From Mycoplasmatales bacterium (lineage in GTDB: Bacteria > Bacillota_I > Bacilli_A > Mycoplasmatales > JABAAY01): 64,000 nt of DNA. The stretch spans positions 15,915-79,914 of the forward strand of contig JABABL010000001.1 of NCBI GenBank assembly GCA_014238225.1, written 5' to 3'. Position numbers and translations under genes: made by a program. Shown piece after piece: positions 40,479 to 50,686 of the stretch. The notes beneath the pieces were generated by a model. That model saw only the letters and a program-made list of their open reading frames with translations, searched no databases and was not told the origin of the DNA. Position 1 is the first letter of the stretch; each line of letters begins with the position of its first letter.

Positions 40479-41401
40479 TGAAAATCATCGGAAGTGGAAC
40501 ATATATTGGTGGCAAGAAAGTTTCGAACAATGATTTATCCCAAACGTTAGATACAACAGATGAATGAATCTATTCACGAACAGGAATTAAAAATCGCTTT
40601 TTTTCTAATATAAATATCGATGAAATGGCAACAATTGCAGCAAGAAATGCCATAAAGGACGCTGGTATTGATAAAAATGCAATTAGTTATATAATTGTTA
40701 CAACAATAACTGCTGATAGCACTATGCCTTCAATAGCATGTAAAGTGCAAAAGTCACTGCAAATTATAAATCAATGTATGTCACTAGATTTAATCGCTGC
40801 CTGCACAGGGTTTATATACGGAATGGATGTTCTTGTTTCGCTTTTAGAAAAACACAATAAAAAAATAGGACTTATTATTAGTGTAGAAAAAATGAGTGAT
40901 GTTTTGAATTTTAAAGACAGAAATACAGCTGTCTTGTTCGGAGATGGTGCAGCCGCAGTGGTAGTTGAAAACATTGGGAATAATGTTGGTGAAATATTTA
41001 ACTTTGCCGAAGGAGATGATAGTAATTCTTTAAATCTTGCTACTTCTGGGGATTCCTTTGTAACGATGAAAGGGAGAGATATTTATAAATTTGCTATTAA
41101 AACCATTAAAAACAATGTTCTACAAGCTTTGGAAGCAGAAAATATTTCTTTAGAAGAAATAGACTATTTTCTTTTACATCAGGCTAATTCTAGAATGAAT
41201 AATTTGGCATTATCTTCACTAGGAGTACCAATAGAAAAAATCATCTCAAATTTAGAGACAATTGCCAACACCTCGTCTGCATCTATTCCGCTACTTATTC
41301 AACATATGAAAGAAAACGGTTTATGAACGAGTGGAAAAAAAATACTGTTTATTGGGTTTGGGGGAGGATTAACATGAGGAAGGTTTATTTATACAATTTA
41401 G
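40478..41401 (+). CDS. fabH: 3-oxoacyl-ACP synthase III (FabH)
   Basis: A 307-residue KAS III that starts chains by joining acetyl-CoA to malonyl-ACP. The catalytic Cys109 is in I-A-A-C-T-G-F, His in L-L-H-Q-A-N and Asn in A-N-T-S-S-A-S-I-P. D-E-W-I-Y-S-R-T-G-I near residue 30 is the FabH N-terminal signature. GTG is the start codon (TAGTG junction with accA), and TGA-Trp codons lie at 40565 and near the C-terminus. fabD starts 1 nt after the stop. Confidence 0.96.
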
Positions 41402-41402
41402 C

Positions 41403-42323
41403 ATGAAAATAGGTATTTTTGGAGGACAAGGAACAGAGTATCAAAATATGGGAATGGACTTTATTGAAAAATTTCCACTGGCAAGAGATATTTTTACGAA
41501 AACAGAAAAAATATTGAGTGATTATTTTTCTTTAAAAAACATTCTACAAGATAGCGGGAGCAAAATTCATGAAACACAGTATGCACAACCACTAATTGTG
41601 ATGTTTAATTACATTATTTCTTCTTGCCTTGAAAAATACGACAACATAGTTTTTAATGAAGTTTTCGGTCTTTCTCTTGGCGAATATAGCTCCTTGATAA
41701 ACGCACAAGTTATTAAATACGAAGAATGTTTGCGATTGGTGGCAATCAGAGGAAGATTAATGCAAGACGCTTGTGAAGAACAACCCTCTGTGCTCGCTGC
41801 AATTTTAATAAACGAGATAAGTGCAATAGACAGTTTGATCAATCAGGGATTTAGGACTAAAATCTTCAAAGCAAATTTTAATTCAAATAATCAAATTGTT
41901 GTCGGCGGTTCTACTAAAGATATAGATGATTTTCTGATTTTTTTAAAAGCTCAAAAAATCAGAGGAATAAAACTGAAGGTTTCCGGAGCATTTCACACTG
42001 TATTTATGAAAAGTGCGGAGCAAAAGTTTATCCAATATTTGAAAAATGTTGAATGAAAAAAACCAATTAAAAGGGTACTGTCTAATTTAACAGGAAATTA
42101 TTACAATTCTGATTTTAGTTATAGTGATGTTCTTTCTAAACAAATAACACACCCAGTCCTACTAACAAAAATAATATCTAAAATTTGTGATTCTAAAAAT
42201 GAATACTACGAAATAGGTCCCAAAAAAATAATTAGTAAATTGTTGGTAGCCAATTGCAAATCAAGTGAAAAATACACAACTTACATAGGAACAGTAAAAG
42301 ACATAGGAGAAAGAAATGGATAA
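41403..42323 (+). CDS. fabD: Malonyl-CoA:ACP transacylase FabD
   Basis: A 306-residue transacylase that loads malonyl onto ACP. G-I-F-G-G-Q-G-T-E near the start corresponds to F-P-G-Q-G. The nucleophile is Ser91 in G-L-S-L-G-E-Y, where the usual motif is G-H-S-x-G: the His before Ser is Leu. The partner His is in S-G-A-F-H-T. The distal Q-I-T-H-P-V and E-I-G-P-K-K segments fit FabD. Activity is likely retained since Ser and the second His remain. It overlaps fabG by 8 nt. Confidence 0.92.
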
Positions 42324-43065
42324 AAAAAGTATTTTGATAACAGGAGCAACAGGAGATATCGGAAGAGAAATATCTTTTAATTTAGCAGAGGAAGGGTACA
42401 TAATTATCGTTAACTATCCGATGCCGTCGCTTAAAGAAAATGCTGATGAGCTTATAAAGGAATTGAGTCAAAAATTTCCCAATAGCCACTATGCAGTTGA
42501 AGCAGATGTTACATCTGAAGAAGATGTAGCAAACCTTTTCAATGTTATTGGAGAAAAAGACCACCAACTGTATGGTGTTATAAATAATGCAGGTATTACA
42601 AAAGATAAGTTATTAATGCGCATGTCCTTAGAGGATTTCCAACAAGTTATAAATGTTAACTTAACAGGGGCATTCATTGTTTGTAAATATGCAGTTAAAA
42701 CACTGGCAAAGCATCGTGACGGAGTAATTATTAATTTATCTTCTGTTGTGGGGCTTGCAGGAAACGCAGGACAAATTAATTACTCTTCTTCCAAAGCTGG
42801 ACTATTAGGGTTAACAAAGTCCCTTGCATTAGAGTATGCAAGCAGAAATATACGAGTTAACGCTATTGCACCAGGGTTTATAAAAACCAAGATGAGTGCG
42901 AAAATTCCTGAAAATATAGCTGCCAAAATTATTGATGCTATACCATTGAAAAAATACGGAACACCTAAAGATGTTGCTGGAGTGGCAAATTTTTTAGTAA
43001 GTGAAAAGGCTAATTATATTACAGGCACTACCATAGTTGTTGACGGAGGGTTAACTAGAAAATAA
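42316..43065 (+). CDS. fabG: 3-oxoacyl-ACP reductase FabG
   Basis: A 249-residue short-chain dehydrogenase. T-G-A-T-G-D-I-G-R binds NADPH, N-N-A-G-I-T is the structural motif, and the catalytic set is Ser143, Tyr156 and Lys160 (Y-S-S-S-K). Length and the C-terminal I-T-G-T-T-I-V-V-D-G-G are typical FabG. It reduces 3-oxoacyl-ACP in each round. Start overlaps fabD; its stop overlaps the fabF start (TAATG). Confidence 0.97.
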   Translation: MDKKSILITGATGDIGREISFNLAEEGYIIIVNYPMPSLKENADELIKELSQKFPNSHYAVEADVTSEEDVANLFNVIGEKDHQLYGVINNAGITKDKLLMRMSLEDFQQVINVNLTGAFIVCKYAVKTLAKHRDGVIINLSSVVGLAGNAGQINYSSSKAGLLGLTKSLALEYASRNIRVNAIAPGFIKTKMSAKIPENIAAKIIDAIPLKKYGTPKDVAGVANFLVSEKANYITGTTIVVDGGLTRK

Positions 43066-44315
43066 TGAAAAAGGGTAGAAGAGTAGTTATTACAGGAATG
43101 GGTGCCGTAACGGCAGTAGGCAACAATGTTAAGGAATTTTGAAAAAATATTCTGGAAGGAAAAAACGGAATTGACTACATTACAAAATTTAATCCGGAGT
43201 TTTCAAAAGTAAAAATTGCTGCTGAAGTTAAAAATTTCAATTATGATTCCTACAGTATAGATGCAATTAGAAAAAACCGTGTCGATTTATTTTCACAGTA
43301 TTCTTTAGTCGCTTCAAAAGAAGCGTTAAAGGAGGCAAATTTTAACTGACAAAGTAACGACAGTGATCCTTTTAGAAGAGGAGTATTGATAGGAAGCGGC
43401 ATTGGAGGATTAACGGTTATTCAGAGTGCTGCGCAGGACGGAAGGCATTTAGGACACAACACCGTGAAAATGCAACCACTTTTTATTCCCAAGGTTATTT
43501 CTAATATGGGAGCTGCCAATGTTTCTATAGCGTTTAACTTTAAAGGGCACGTTGTTTCACCAATTAGTGCCTGCAGCTCAGGAAGCCACGCGATAGGTGA
43601 TGCATACAGACTAATAAAAGATGACTATTTAGATGTAGCGATAGCCGGTGGTACGGAGTCCAGTGTTATTGACTTTGGAATTTGTTCTTTTTCTGCATTA
43701 ACAGCACTTAATAGTTCTAATGACATCAACCGGTCATCAATTCCTTTTGATAAAGAGCGTAAGGGCTTTGTAATGGGAGAGGGAGCTGGAGTTTTAATGA
43801 TGGAAGACCTGGAGTCTGCTCAAAGGAGAAATGCAACAATTCTTGGAGAAATAGTTGGATACGAGTCATTTAGTGATGCACACCACATTACCGCTCCCAC
43901 AGGAGAGGGAATTATTCATGCAATGAATAGTTTATTTTTGAATTATAATTTACAAAAACACGAAGTTGGACATATTAATGCACACGGTACAAGCACAATT
44001 CTGAATGATAAAACAGAAACTGAAGCCATTAAATCAACATTTAATGAACATGCTTATAAAATATCAATTTCTGGAATAAAGTCCATGATTGGTCATTGCC
44101 TTGGAGCAGCAGGCGGTATAGAAGCAATAGCAACAGTGTTAGCGTTAAGAGATCAGGTTGCCCCACCAACAATTAATTATAGGGTTAAGGATCCAGAATT
44201 GGACTTAGACTATACCACCAATGAAAAGAAAGCATTAAATACAAAGTATGCAATTAGCAACTCATTAGCCTTTGGTGGCCATAGCGTTTCCTTATTATTC
44301 AAGAAATGAGACTAA
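43065..44315 (+). CDS. fabF: 3-oxoacyl-ACP synthase II (FabF)
   Basis: A 416-residue condensing enzyme. R-R-V-V-I-T-G-M-G-A-V-T begins it. The nucleophile Cys170 is in S-A-C-S-S-G-S-H-A, and the two His are in N-A-H-G-T-S-T and I-G-H-C-L-G-A-A-G. N-S-L-A-F-G-G-H near the end is the FabF C-terminal signature. It elongates acyl-ACP with malonyl-ACP. The last TGA (44307) is Trp, so the protein ends at TAA 44313, directly before fabZ. Confidence 0.97.
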
Positions 44316-44741
44316 ATGAAAAAAATTTTAAAAGAAGATATTAAAAAAATAATCCCACATCGTGAACCGTTTCTTTTAATAGATGAAATAACAGAAATTA
44401 CGGAAACCACGTGTAACGGGCTTAAATACGTGGGAAAAGATGACTTTTGAGTTCCGGGACACTTTCCAGAAAAACCCATAATGCCAGGGGTCTTACAAAT
44501 TGAAGCACTTGCACAGGTTGGGGCGTATGCTGTTCTTTCTAAACCACAGTTTCTTGGTAAAATAGCTTACTTTGCCGGCATAAACAATGTTAGGTTTAAA
44601 AAAATGATTGTTCCAGGGGATGTTTTAGAATTAAAAGTGGAATTAACAAAAATCAAATCTATTGTAGGTATTGCAAGCGGAAAGGCATATGTTAATGGTG
44701 AAATGGCTATGAGTTGCGAACTTACTTTTATCATTAAGTAA
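44316..44741 (+). CDS. fabZ: 3-hydroxyacyl-ACP dehydratase FabZ
   Basis: A 141-residue hotdog-fold dehydratase. I-P-H-R-E-P-F-L-L-I-D near residue 13 is the family start. The catalytic His49 is in P-G-H-F-P, and Glu63 is in V-L-Q-I-E-A-L-A-Q. It removes water from 3-hydroxyacyl-ACP before FabV reduction. It starts immediately after the fabF stop. TGA-Trp at residue 45 follows the family (F-W/F-x-G-H-F-P). Confidence 0.96.
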
Positions 44742-44743
44742 TT

Positions 44744-45352
44744 ATGAAAGAAATCATATTTTCGACCCACAACAACCATAAACTAAAAGAAGTTCAGGAA
44801 ATAGTAAAAGATATTCATTATAGTGATGCCATCAAAATCATATCACTTGAACAATTAAATGTAACATTAGAGCCCGAAGAAACGCATTTAACATACCGAG
44901 GGAATAGCGAACTAAAAGCCGTATTTTACGGAAATCTTTTGAAGAAAAGTGTGGTAGCAGATGATAGCGGTTTCGAAGTAAAAACCTTAGGTAATTTTCC
45001 TGGTGTTGCAAGCGCCCGTTGGATGAAGAATAAACCGTACAATGAAAAGTGTAAAAAAATTCTGGAAATGTTTAGAGAGACTAAATCAGACAACAGAGAT
45101 GCAAGATTCGTTGCTAGCGTATGTTTTTACGATTACAACCATCAAAAAAAATATTTTTTTGATGGTTACTGAAATGGCAGTATTTCTTCTAGACAAAAAG
45201 GCACAAACAATTTTGGATACGATCCTATATTCGTTGACAAAATATTTCGATTAACAGCATCAGAATTGCCCACTTTTGTAAAAAACAGCATCAGTCATAG
45301 AAGAGAGGCAATGGAAAAGTTTTTAACTTTTTTTCATAATTATGAAAATTAA
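44744..45352 (+). CDS. rdgB: XTP/dITP diphosphatase (RdgB/HAM1)
   Basis: A 202-residue non-canonical purine NTP pyrophosphatase that cleans the nucleotide pool. [12 protein letters not shown] at the start, [10 protein letters not shown] near 70, [10 protein letters not shown] and the late F-G-Y-D-P-I-F and S-H-R-R-E-A are diagnostic. It starts 2 nt after fabZ, so it is carried on the lipid operon although unrelated in function. It overlaps trmL by 11 nt. Confidence 0.93.
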
Positions 45353-45863
45353 TGTTGTTTTATTTGAGCCTGAAATTCCCCAAAACACAGGCAATATTAT
45401 TAGAACGATAATTGCAACTAATGGATGTCTACACTTAATAAAACCATTTGGATTTTCATTGGAAGATAAATTTGTAAAAAGAGCATCTGCTAACTTCATT
45501 AAAGATTGCAAATATTTTATTTACGATAATTGAAAACAGTTTTTAACCATGTATAAAACAGAGCAAATTGCTTTTTACACACGATTTGGAAAGAAAGTGT
45601 ACACAGATTTTGCCTTTGATACAGGGAAAGATATATACTTGGTTTTTGGAAGTGAATCAAAAGGCATCGATAAAAATATCTTATGTGAAAACATTAATAA
45701 ATGTTACCGACTTCCCATGTCTCCCAAAATGCGAAGTCTTAATTTAGCAAACACTGTAATGACAGTTGTCTATGATTGCATAAGACAAACTAATTTTCAA
45801 ACACTGTCTCTTCAGGAAATTCAGTATGGTGAAGACTATTTAGAAAAATACTGTAAAAAGTAA
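45342..45863 (+). CDS. trmL: tRNA (cytidine/uridine-2'-O)-methyltransferase TrmL
   Basis: A 173-residue SPOUT methyltransferase that 2'-O-methylates the wobble base of certain tRNA-Leu. [18 protein letters not shown] begins it. V-F-G-S-E-S-K-G-I and [14 protein letters not shown] form the knotted SAM-binding part. Two of the possible substrate tRNAs, Leu (CAA) and Leu (TAA), are encoded at 31.9-32.1 kb. It is the last gene of the acc-fab run and converges on a lipoprotein with a 2-bp gap. Confidence 0.9.
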
Positions 45864-45865
45864 AA

Positions 45866-46783
45866 TTAAGTAAATTTTCTAGCGAGTACAACTTGATTTA
45901 CGTCGTTATTGTTAAGTACGGTAGTTAAAAAAGTAACACCCATAGCTAGATGAGGGTAGTAACTTCCAAGAGAAGAATTTTGAAAGGTAATGAACTGAGT
46001 CAAACCTTTGTTCAATGCGGTGCCTGATAAGTCACCAATTGTTCATGCAGCAATATTTCCGCCTGACACCCACAAAGTAATAGGAATTCCAAGGCCACTA
46101 TTTTCTCCTTCTCCTGAAGCGGGGACACTAGCACTAACAAAGATATTTTCAGACGCATCATAATTGTAATATGTTTCATTATATAATCCTGACAAAGGCC
46201 TTTCGCTGGCTGTTAAACCGTTTGGATTCATAGTGACATTTAAAAGGGAAGGGTCATTACGAAGCCAATAAGCATAATAAAGAGCAGGTTGTTGATTAAT
46301 AATAGTCAAACTTTCGTTTGAAGGACCTAACAAAGCTTCAGGACTTCCCGTCTCAGTAGTTCTAAAATTATCGATCAATCCATAAGTTCTAATACCATTA
46401 TTCGCAGCCGCGCCACGAGCAAAATTATTAAATGCTCCCGTTCCGTGACCTATGAAGGGAATGATAAATTCGTTTACAAATCCAGCACTATTTTCTCCTG
46501 GGAAAAAAGCGCTAACCCTTGTTCTTTGTTCTCTTACGGAATCATCATAATCTAAATAATTACGACAGACAGGACATAATTCTGAACCAATTACAGCAAC
46601 AAAAGTATTGTCTGTGCCTTGATTTACTCCATTTGAAAATAAGTTATTGAATCCAGCTACATCGGGTCTTTCATAACCAAGCGGCTCTGCGCACGAAACA
46701 GCAACACTTGCCAAGACTGCGCCACCACCCACAACCGATGTTGTAAGGGCAGCAAGAATTTTATTTTTTTTCTTTTTGGTCAT
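45866..46783 (-). CDS. Surface lipoprotein with C-P-V-C thiol motif
   Basis: A 305-residue predicted lipoprotein: MTKKKKNK, hydrophobic segment, lipobox S-V-A-V-S-C31. Besides the lipid Cys, the only cysteines are in C70-P-V-C73, preceded by T-F-V-A-V-I-G-S-E-L. A beta-strand leading into C-x-x-C is how thioredoxin-like proteins look, so an extracytoplasmic thiol-disulfide role is possible. The rest (G-I-P-I-T-L-W-V-S-G-G near 240) could carry the cis-Pro strand of that fold, but this is weak. It lacks the repeat module of the other lipoproteins. A TACAAT box ends 6 nt before the ATG; the CNNM gene diverges from it. Confidence 0.72.
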
Positions 46784-46789
46784 AATATT

Positions 46790-46795
46790 ATTGTA
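46790..46795 (-). promoter_or_regulatory. -10 box for CPVC lipoprotein, predicted leaderless
   Basis: Minus-strand TACAAT ending 6 nt before the ATG at 46783. Confidence 0.45.
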
Positions 46796-46840
46796 AATAA
46801 AAAAAATGTATTTATGTAAAAAAAAGAAATTTTATATATA

Positions 46841-48148
46841 ATGAAAAACAATATGATTAATGAAATAACACGGATTATTTTCATTATTATTATTGTAATA
46901 TCGCTACTTTTATCAGGCTTTTTTTCTAGTGCTGAAACAGTTATTACAAGTTTCTCAATACACAAAGTTAGAAATCGACAAGACAGAAGAAAAAAAACTA
47001 AGAACCAAAAATTCTTAAATGTTTGTAAAAAAGTTATTGAAGAATATACAACTACAATAACTATTATTTTGATTTTTAATACAATTTTTAATGTTTTGAT
47101 TGCGTCCCTTATAACTGTTCTTTTTACAACTGACCAAGACGGTGGAATTGAACCTGTAGCAGGAGTTTTGTATTCTACAATTACTACAACAGTGGTTGTT
47201 CTGGTATTTGCTGAACTTCTTCCCAAAATAATATCACGCAAAATAGTTTACCCATTACTCAAGTTTTATGTGTTTCCTATTCATTGACTTTCTTTCATTG
47301 CTTTCCCTTTCACTTTTTTAATCAAAAAAGTGAAAAAAAACAAAACCAAAATCACTGTTTCCGAAAAAGAATTATCCGAAATGGTTAATATTGCAGGGGA
47401 AGAAGGTGTGCTAGAGGATAAAGAGAAATTTCTTATTCAGTCAGCAATGAGATTTGATAATGTCCTTATAAGGAATGTTATGATTAATTTAAAAAATGTT
47501 AAGCATCTTAAAATTAATCAATCTTTTGAAGAAGTAAAAGAGTTTATGCTGAAAACTCCCCATAGCAGAATTCCGGTCTTTAGTATTGAAAATTTTAAGC
47601 CCGTGGGTGTTTTGTATACGAAAAAATTCTTGCGAAACTGTATAGATGACAAAATAGTAGATTGAAGAAAACTAATTAGTCCACACTACACAATCACCGA
47701 AAGAACTAAATTAGATTCTGCTTTGGAAACCTTTCAACGTAAAAGACAACATTTAGCCTTTGTAACTAAAACTAAAAAGAAAGAAGTTATATCCGGAGTT
47801 GTGACTATTGAAGATTTATTAGAAGAATTAGTTGGGGAAATATACGACGAAGAAGACAAAAAAAACAAAATTTCAGAGATTGGACTATATGTTTATCAAA
47901 TACAAGGTTCAGCATTAGTAGAAAAAGTTTTTGATAACTATATCGAAAGAATTAGAATTCCCAAACATTCAAAAATATCCTTTTCTGAATGAATGTGTCG
48001 TCAATTTAAAATAAAAAAATGGATTTTAAATAAAACATACATTTATAAAAAACTAGAAATAAAAATTATTAAAATTGCCAAAAACGATAATGAAGTGATA
48101 TTTGAGGTTAACAATAGGGCAAATGCTAATCTAAATGTTCATTGATAA
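46841..48148 (+). CDS. CNNM/CorC (HlyC) family membrane protein with CBS pair
   Basis: A 435-residue protein. The N-terminal DUF21/CNNM domain has three to four membrane helices with S-G-F-F-S-S-A-E-T near residue 27 (the conserved S-x-x-x-S-A-E) and F-A-E-L-L-P-K near 127. A CBS pair follows (I-R-N-V-M-I, H-S-R-I-P-V-F, V-S-G-V-V-T-I-E-D-L-L-E-E-L-V-G-E-I-Y-D-E-E). The C-terminus is a CorC-type domain. Relatives mediate Mg2+ efflux or homeostasis; direct evidence for the ion is not in the sequence. It reads through several TGA codons and ends T-G-A T-A-A (Trp then stop). Confidence 0.9.
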
Positions 48149-48486
48149 CAGGATAGAAAACAACTAAGTTACTTTTTTCTTCATTATCAAAAAAGTTTAG
48201 TTTAGAAGGTGAGATTCAAGGCAAGGGCCCATTATAATCTAGTAAAGTACCCACCTCCTTGAAACAGCAAGAAGATGGGTACTTTTAATTGTATATTAAA
48301 GAGTTACAAAACAGGCAAAATTACTTCAAATACTCCGGCTTGTCGATTTTCGTTGAAAACAAGTTTATCATTAAAAAAAATCACGAACCTGACTTTGAAG
48401 AAATCATTAACAACTAGTTAGGGGTGTAGTGTAATAACTCAAATAAATAATGAAAATGAATTAATATATATAGAATATTTTATATA
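48149..48486. other. 338-bp gene-poor region with hairpin and possible gene remnant
   Basis: No convincing gene. A TATAAT at 48233-48238 is followed by a hairpin: AAAGTACCCA (48244-48253) pairs perfectly with TGGGTACTTT (48276-48285), with further inner pairing. The T-rich end makes it a candidate terminator for the CNNM gene, or the start of a small RNA. Directly after it, 48289-48417 is a 42-codon open frame from TTG (L-Y-I-K-E-L-Q-N-R-Q...E-I-I-N-N) with no relative I know, possibly the tail of a lost gene. The GGGTAC end resembles the remnants at 15262 and 26097. Confidence 0.35.
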
Positions 48487-49620
48487 ATGCCACCAAAAAG
48501 CAACATTAAAAATAAGTTTAAAGTGCGAACAAGAAGTGAAAAAGCAACAAACGAAGTCTTTGAGCATGTTAGTAAAAAAATTGATGATCCTAATAAACTC
48601 AAAGCTTTAAAAAATTTATGTGAAAAATCACCATATTCCTCATTAAATATTTACTGACAAATATTTCTTGCCACATTCGGGGGAATTTTAATATGATTTG
48701 CAATTTTCTTTTTCATTACACCTACAAATATTTTCGTTGGTGGAGTTACTGGAATAGCAATCATCATCGTTGGTATTGACGAAAATTTATTAAGGCCATA
48801 TTTTTACATTTTCTTAACCATTCTTCATGTGCCATTTATTATTCTTGGATTTCGGAAAATAGGAAAACGATTTACAGCACTTACCGTTTATATAATAATT
48901 ATTCAACTAATTGTTGGCACTATCTTGTCTTTTTTGCCACAAATAACCCAACAACCCGACATTATTAACAACTTGATTAATGCAGTTTTTAACATTAACG
49001 GCGCTAACGGATTGATTGATGAATCTAGAAGAATTATCTCCGCTATTGTCGGATCACTAATATTCTCTGTAGGAGTTGGATTATGTTTCATCGGCGGACT
49101 TTGTAGTGGCGGTACTGATTTTCTTAACACTTATTTAAGCGTTAAGAAACAAAAGTCAGTTGGGTATTCTTTGTTTTTGGTTAATGGCGCAATTATTGTT
49201 TTGGGATTTTTTATTGTCATACCACTGCAAATTGCAAACGGGCAAAACCCAAACATTGATCCAAATGATGTTCCCGCATATATATTTGCAATTGGCATCC
49301 CTACAGCCATTTACCTAGCAACGTTCTCTTTGGTTTTGGATTTGGTTTTTCCAATAAACAAAAAGATCAGTTTAAACATTGTTACGAAAAGAAAAGATTA
49401 CATAATAGAGATGATAAAAAAAACTGGTTTCAACAGAAGTTTCACTGTTATAGAAACACAAGGTGCATATTCTAAAAACAACATTATAAACGTTGTAACT
49501 AGATATCGAGAGGCACGTTTTCTCATTAAATTTATAGGGCTTGTCGATGAGGATGCTTTTATTACAGCGACAACCGTAAAATTTCTTCATGGTAAATTCA
49601 AAGCTTGAAAAGCAGAGTAA
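48487..49620 (+). CDS. YitT family membrane protein (DUF161/DUF2179)
   Basis: A 377-residue protein. A polar N-terminus of about 55 residues comes before five to six membrane helices. F-V-G-G-V-T-G-I-A-I in the first helices and G-L-C-F-I-G-G-L-C-S-G-G-T-D-F-L-N near residue 205 are YitT signatures (G-G-x-x-G-x-D). The cytoplasmic C-terminal DUF2179 domain has the G-F-N-R-S-F-T-V-I-E-T-Q-G-A-Y-S segment. The function of the family is unknown; a transport role is often assumed. TATAAT overlaps the ATG, so transcription must start further upstream or the true start may lie downstream. Confidence 0.85.
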
Positions 49621-49625
49621 TAATT

Positions 49626-50621
49626 TTACACTAGACCAATTTTGTCTTTTACAGACAATAATTTTTCTACTGCCACTGATGAAGCAATTCGCAAGCCTTT
49701 TTGAGTGACTTTTTTTCATTCCATAGTCTCGGTAATAATTTTAAATCTTTCCTGAATGGGAGTTAACTTACTAACCAAAAGAGAGGACAATTGTTTCTTA
49801 AAACTACCGTAATCTAAGTTAGCAACCTTTTTAAGAGTCTCTTCAATTGTTAGGTTGGAGAAACCCGAGTAAATCGTGATCAAATTACTTATTCCCGGTT
49901 TGTGAGTAACATCATAATAAATTCTATTTTCAGAGTCTGTTTTAGCTCGCATGATTTTCTTTGTAATTGTTGATGCATCATCTAAAACAGAAATGTAAGA
50001 GTTTTTGTCTTCACTACTTTTAGACATTTTTTTTGTAGGGTCCGTTAAACTCATTATTTTTGATAAACGCGGTTGAGTAACAAATTCAGGAATTTTAAAT
50101 ACTTCACCATACTTGTTATTCATTCTTGTAGCAATGTTTCGAGTTAATTCAAGATGTTGTTTTTGATCTTTTCCCACAGGAACAAAATGTGCATCATAAA
50201 GTAGAATATCTGCTGCCATAAGCGTAGGATAAAATAAAATGCCTGAAGGGACGGTGTTGGTTTTGTTTTTGAGTTTAAATTTTTCACTTTTTTCCTTATA
50301 TTGGGTCATTCTTAGTAGTTCACCAACCGTGGTGTGGCAAACTAAGATATAAGATAATTCAGAGTGCTGAATAACCTGATTTTGAAAAAATATATGGTTT
50401 GATGAAACATCCAAACCACAAGCAATCAAAAATGAAGCTAAATCGACAGAATTTTTTGTTAAGTTTTCTGGTAAAAAAGGAACGGTTATTCCGTGCAAGT
50501 CGGCAATGACCAAAAATTGTTCGTATTTTCCCCCATTGTTTATTAATTGTTTTATCGACCCTAGATAATTACCAATTGTTAGAGTTCCTGTGGTTGTGAG
50601 TCCTGATACTATTCTTTCCAT
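49626..50621 (-). CDS. trpS: Tryptophanyl-tRNA synthetase
   Basis: A 331-residue class Ic synthetase, the normal length. The HIGH-type motif is T-I-G-N near residue 15, the same form as in Bacillus TrpRS, and K-M-S-K-S is present near 200. D-L-H-G-I-T near 42 and P-V-G-K-D-Q-K-Q-H-L-E-L-T-R are family segments. This enzyme must charge the tRNA that reads TGA as well as TGG here; no tRNA-Trp lies in this window. A TATACT box ends 6 nt before the ATG. Confidence 0.95.
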
Positions 50622-50627
50622 ACTTCA

Positions 50628-50633
50628 AGTATA
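50628..50633 (-). promoter_or_regulatory. -10 box for trpS, predicted leaderless
   Basis: Minus-strand TATACT ending 6 nt before the trpS ATG. Confidence 0.4.
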
Positions 50634-50686
50634 AAATAATAAATTTAATAGTAATAAACAACTTATTATTTATATAATAAATACTC

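Noticed and set aside
46780-47241. 153-codon minus-strand ORF
   Set aside because: It lies fully over the CNNM gene, has low-complexity content and no family resemblance; it is a shadow of the real gene.
49626-50621. TrpRS with T-I-G-N instead of HIGH as an anomaly
   Set aside because: Bacillus-type TrpRS naturally has T-I-G-N, so this is normal for the family.
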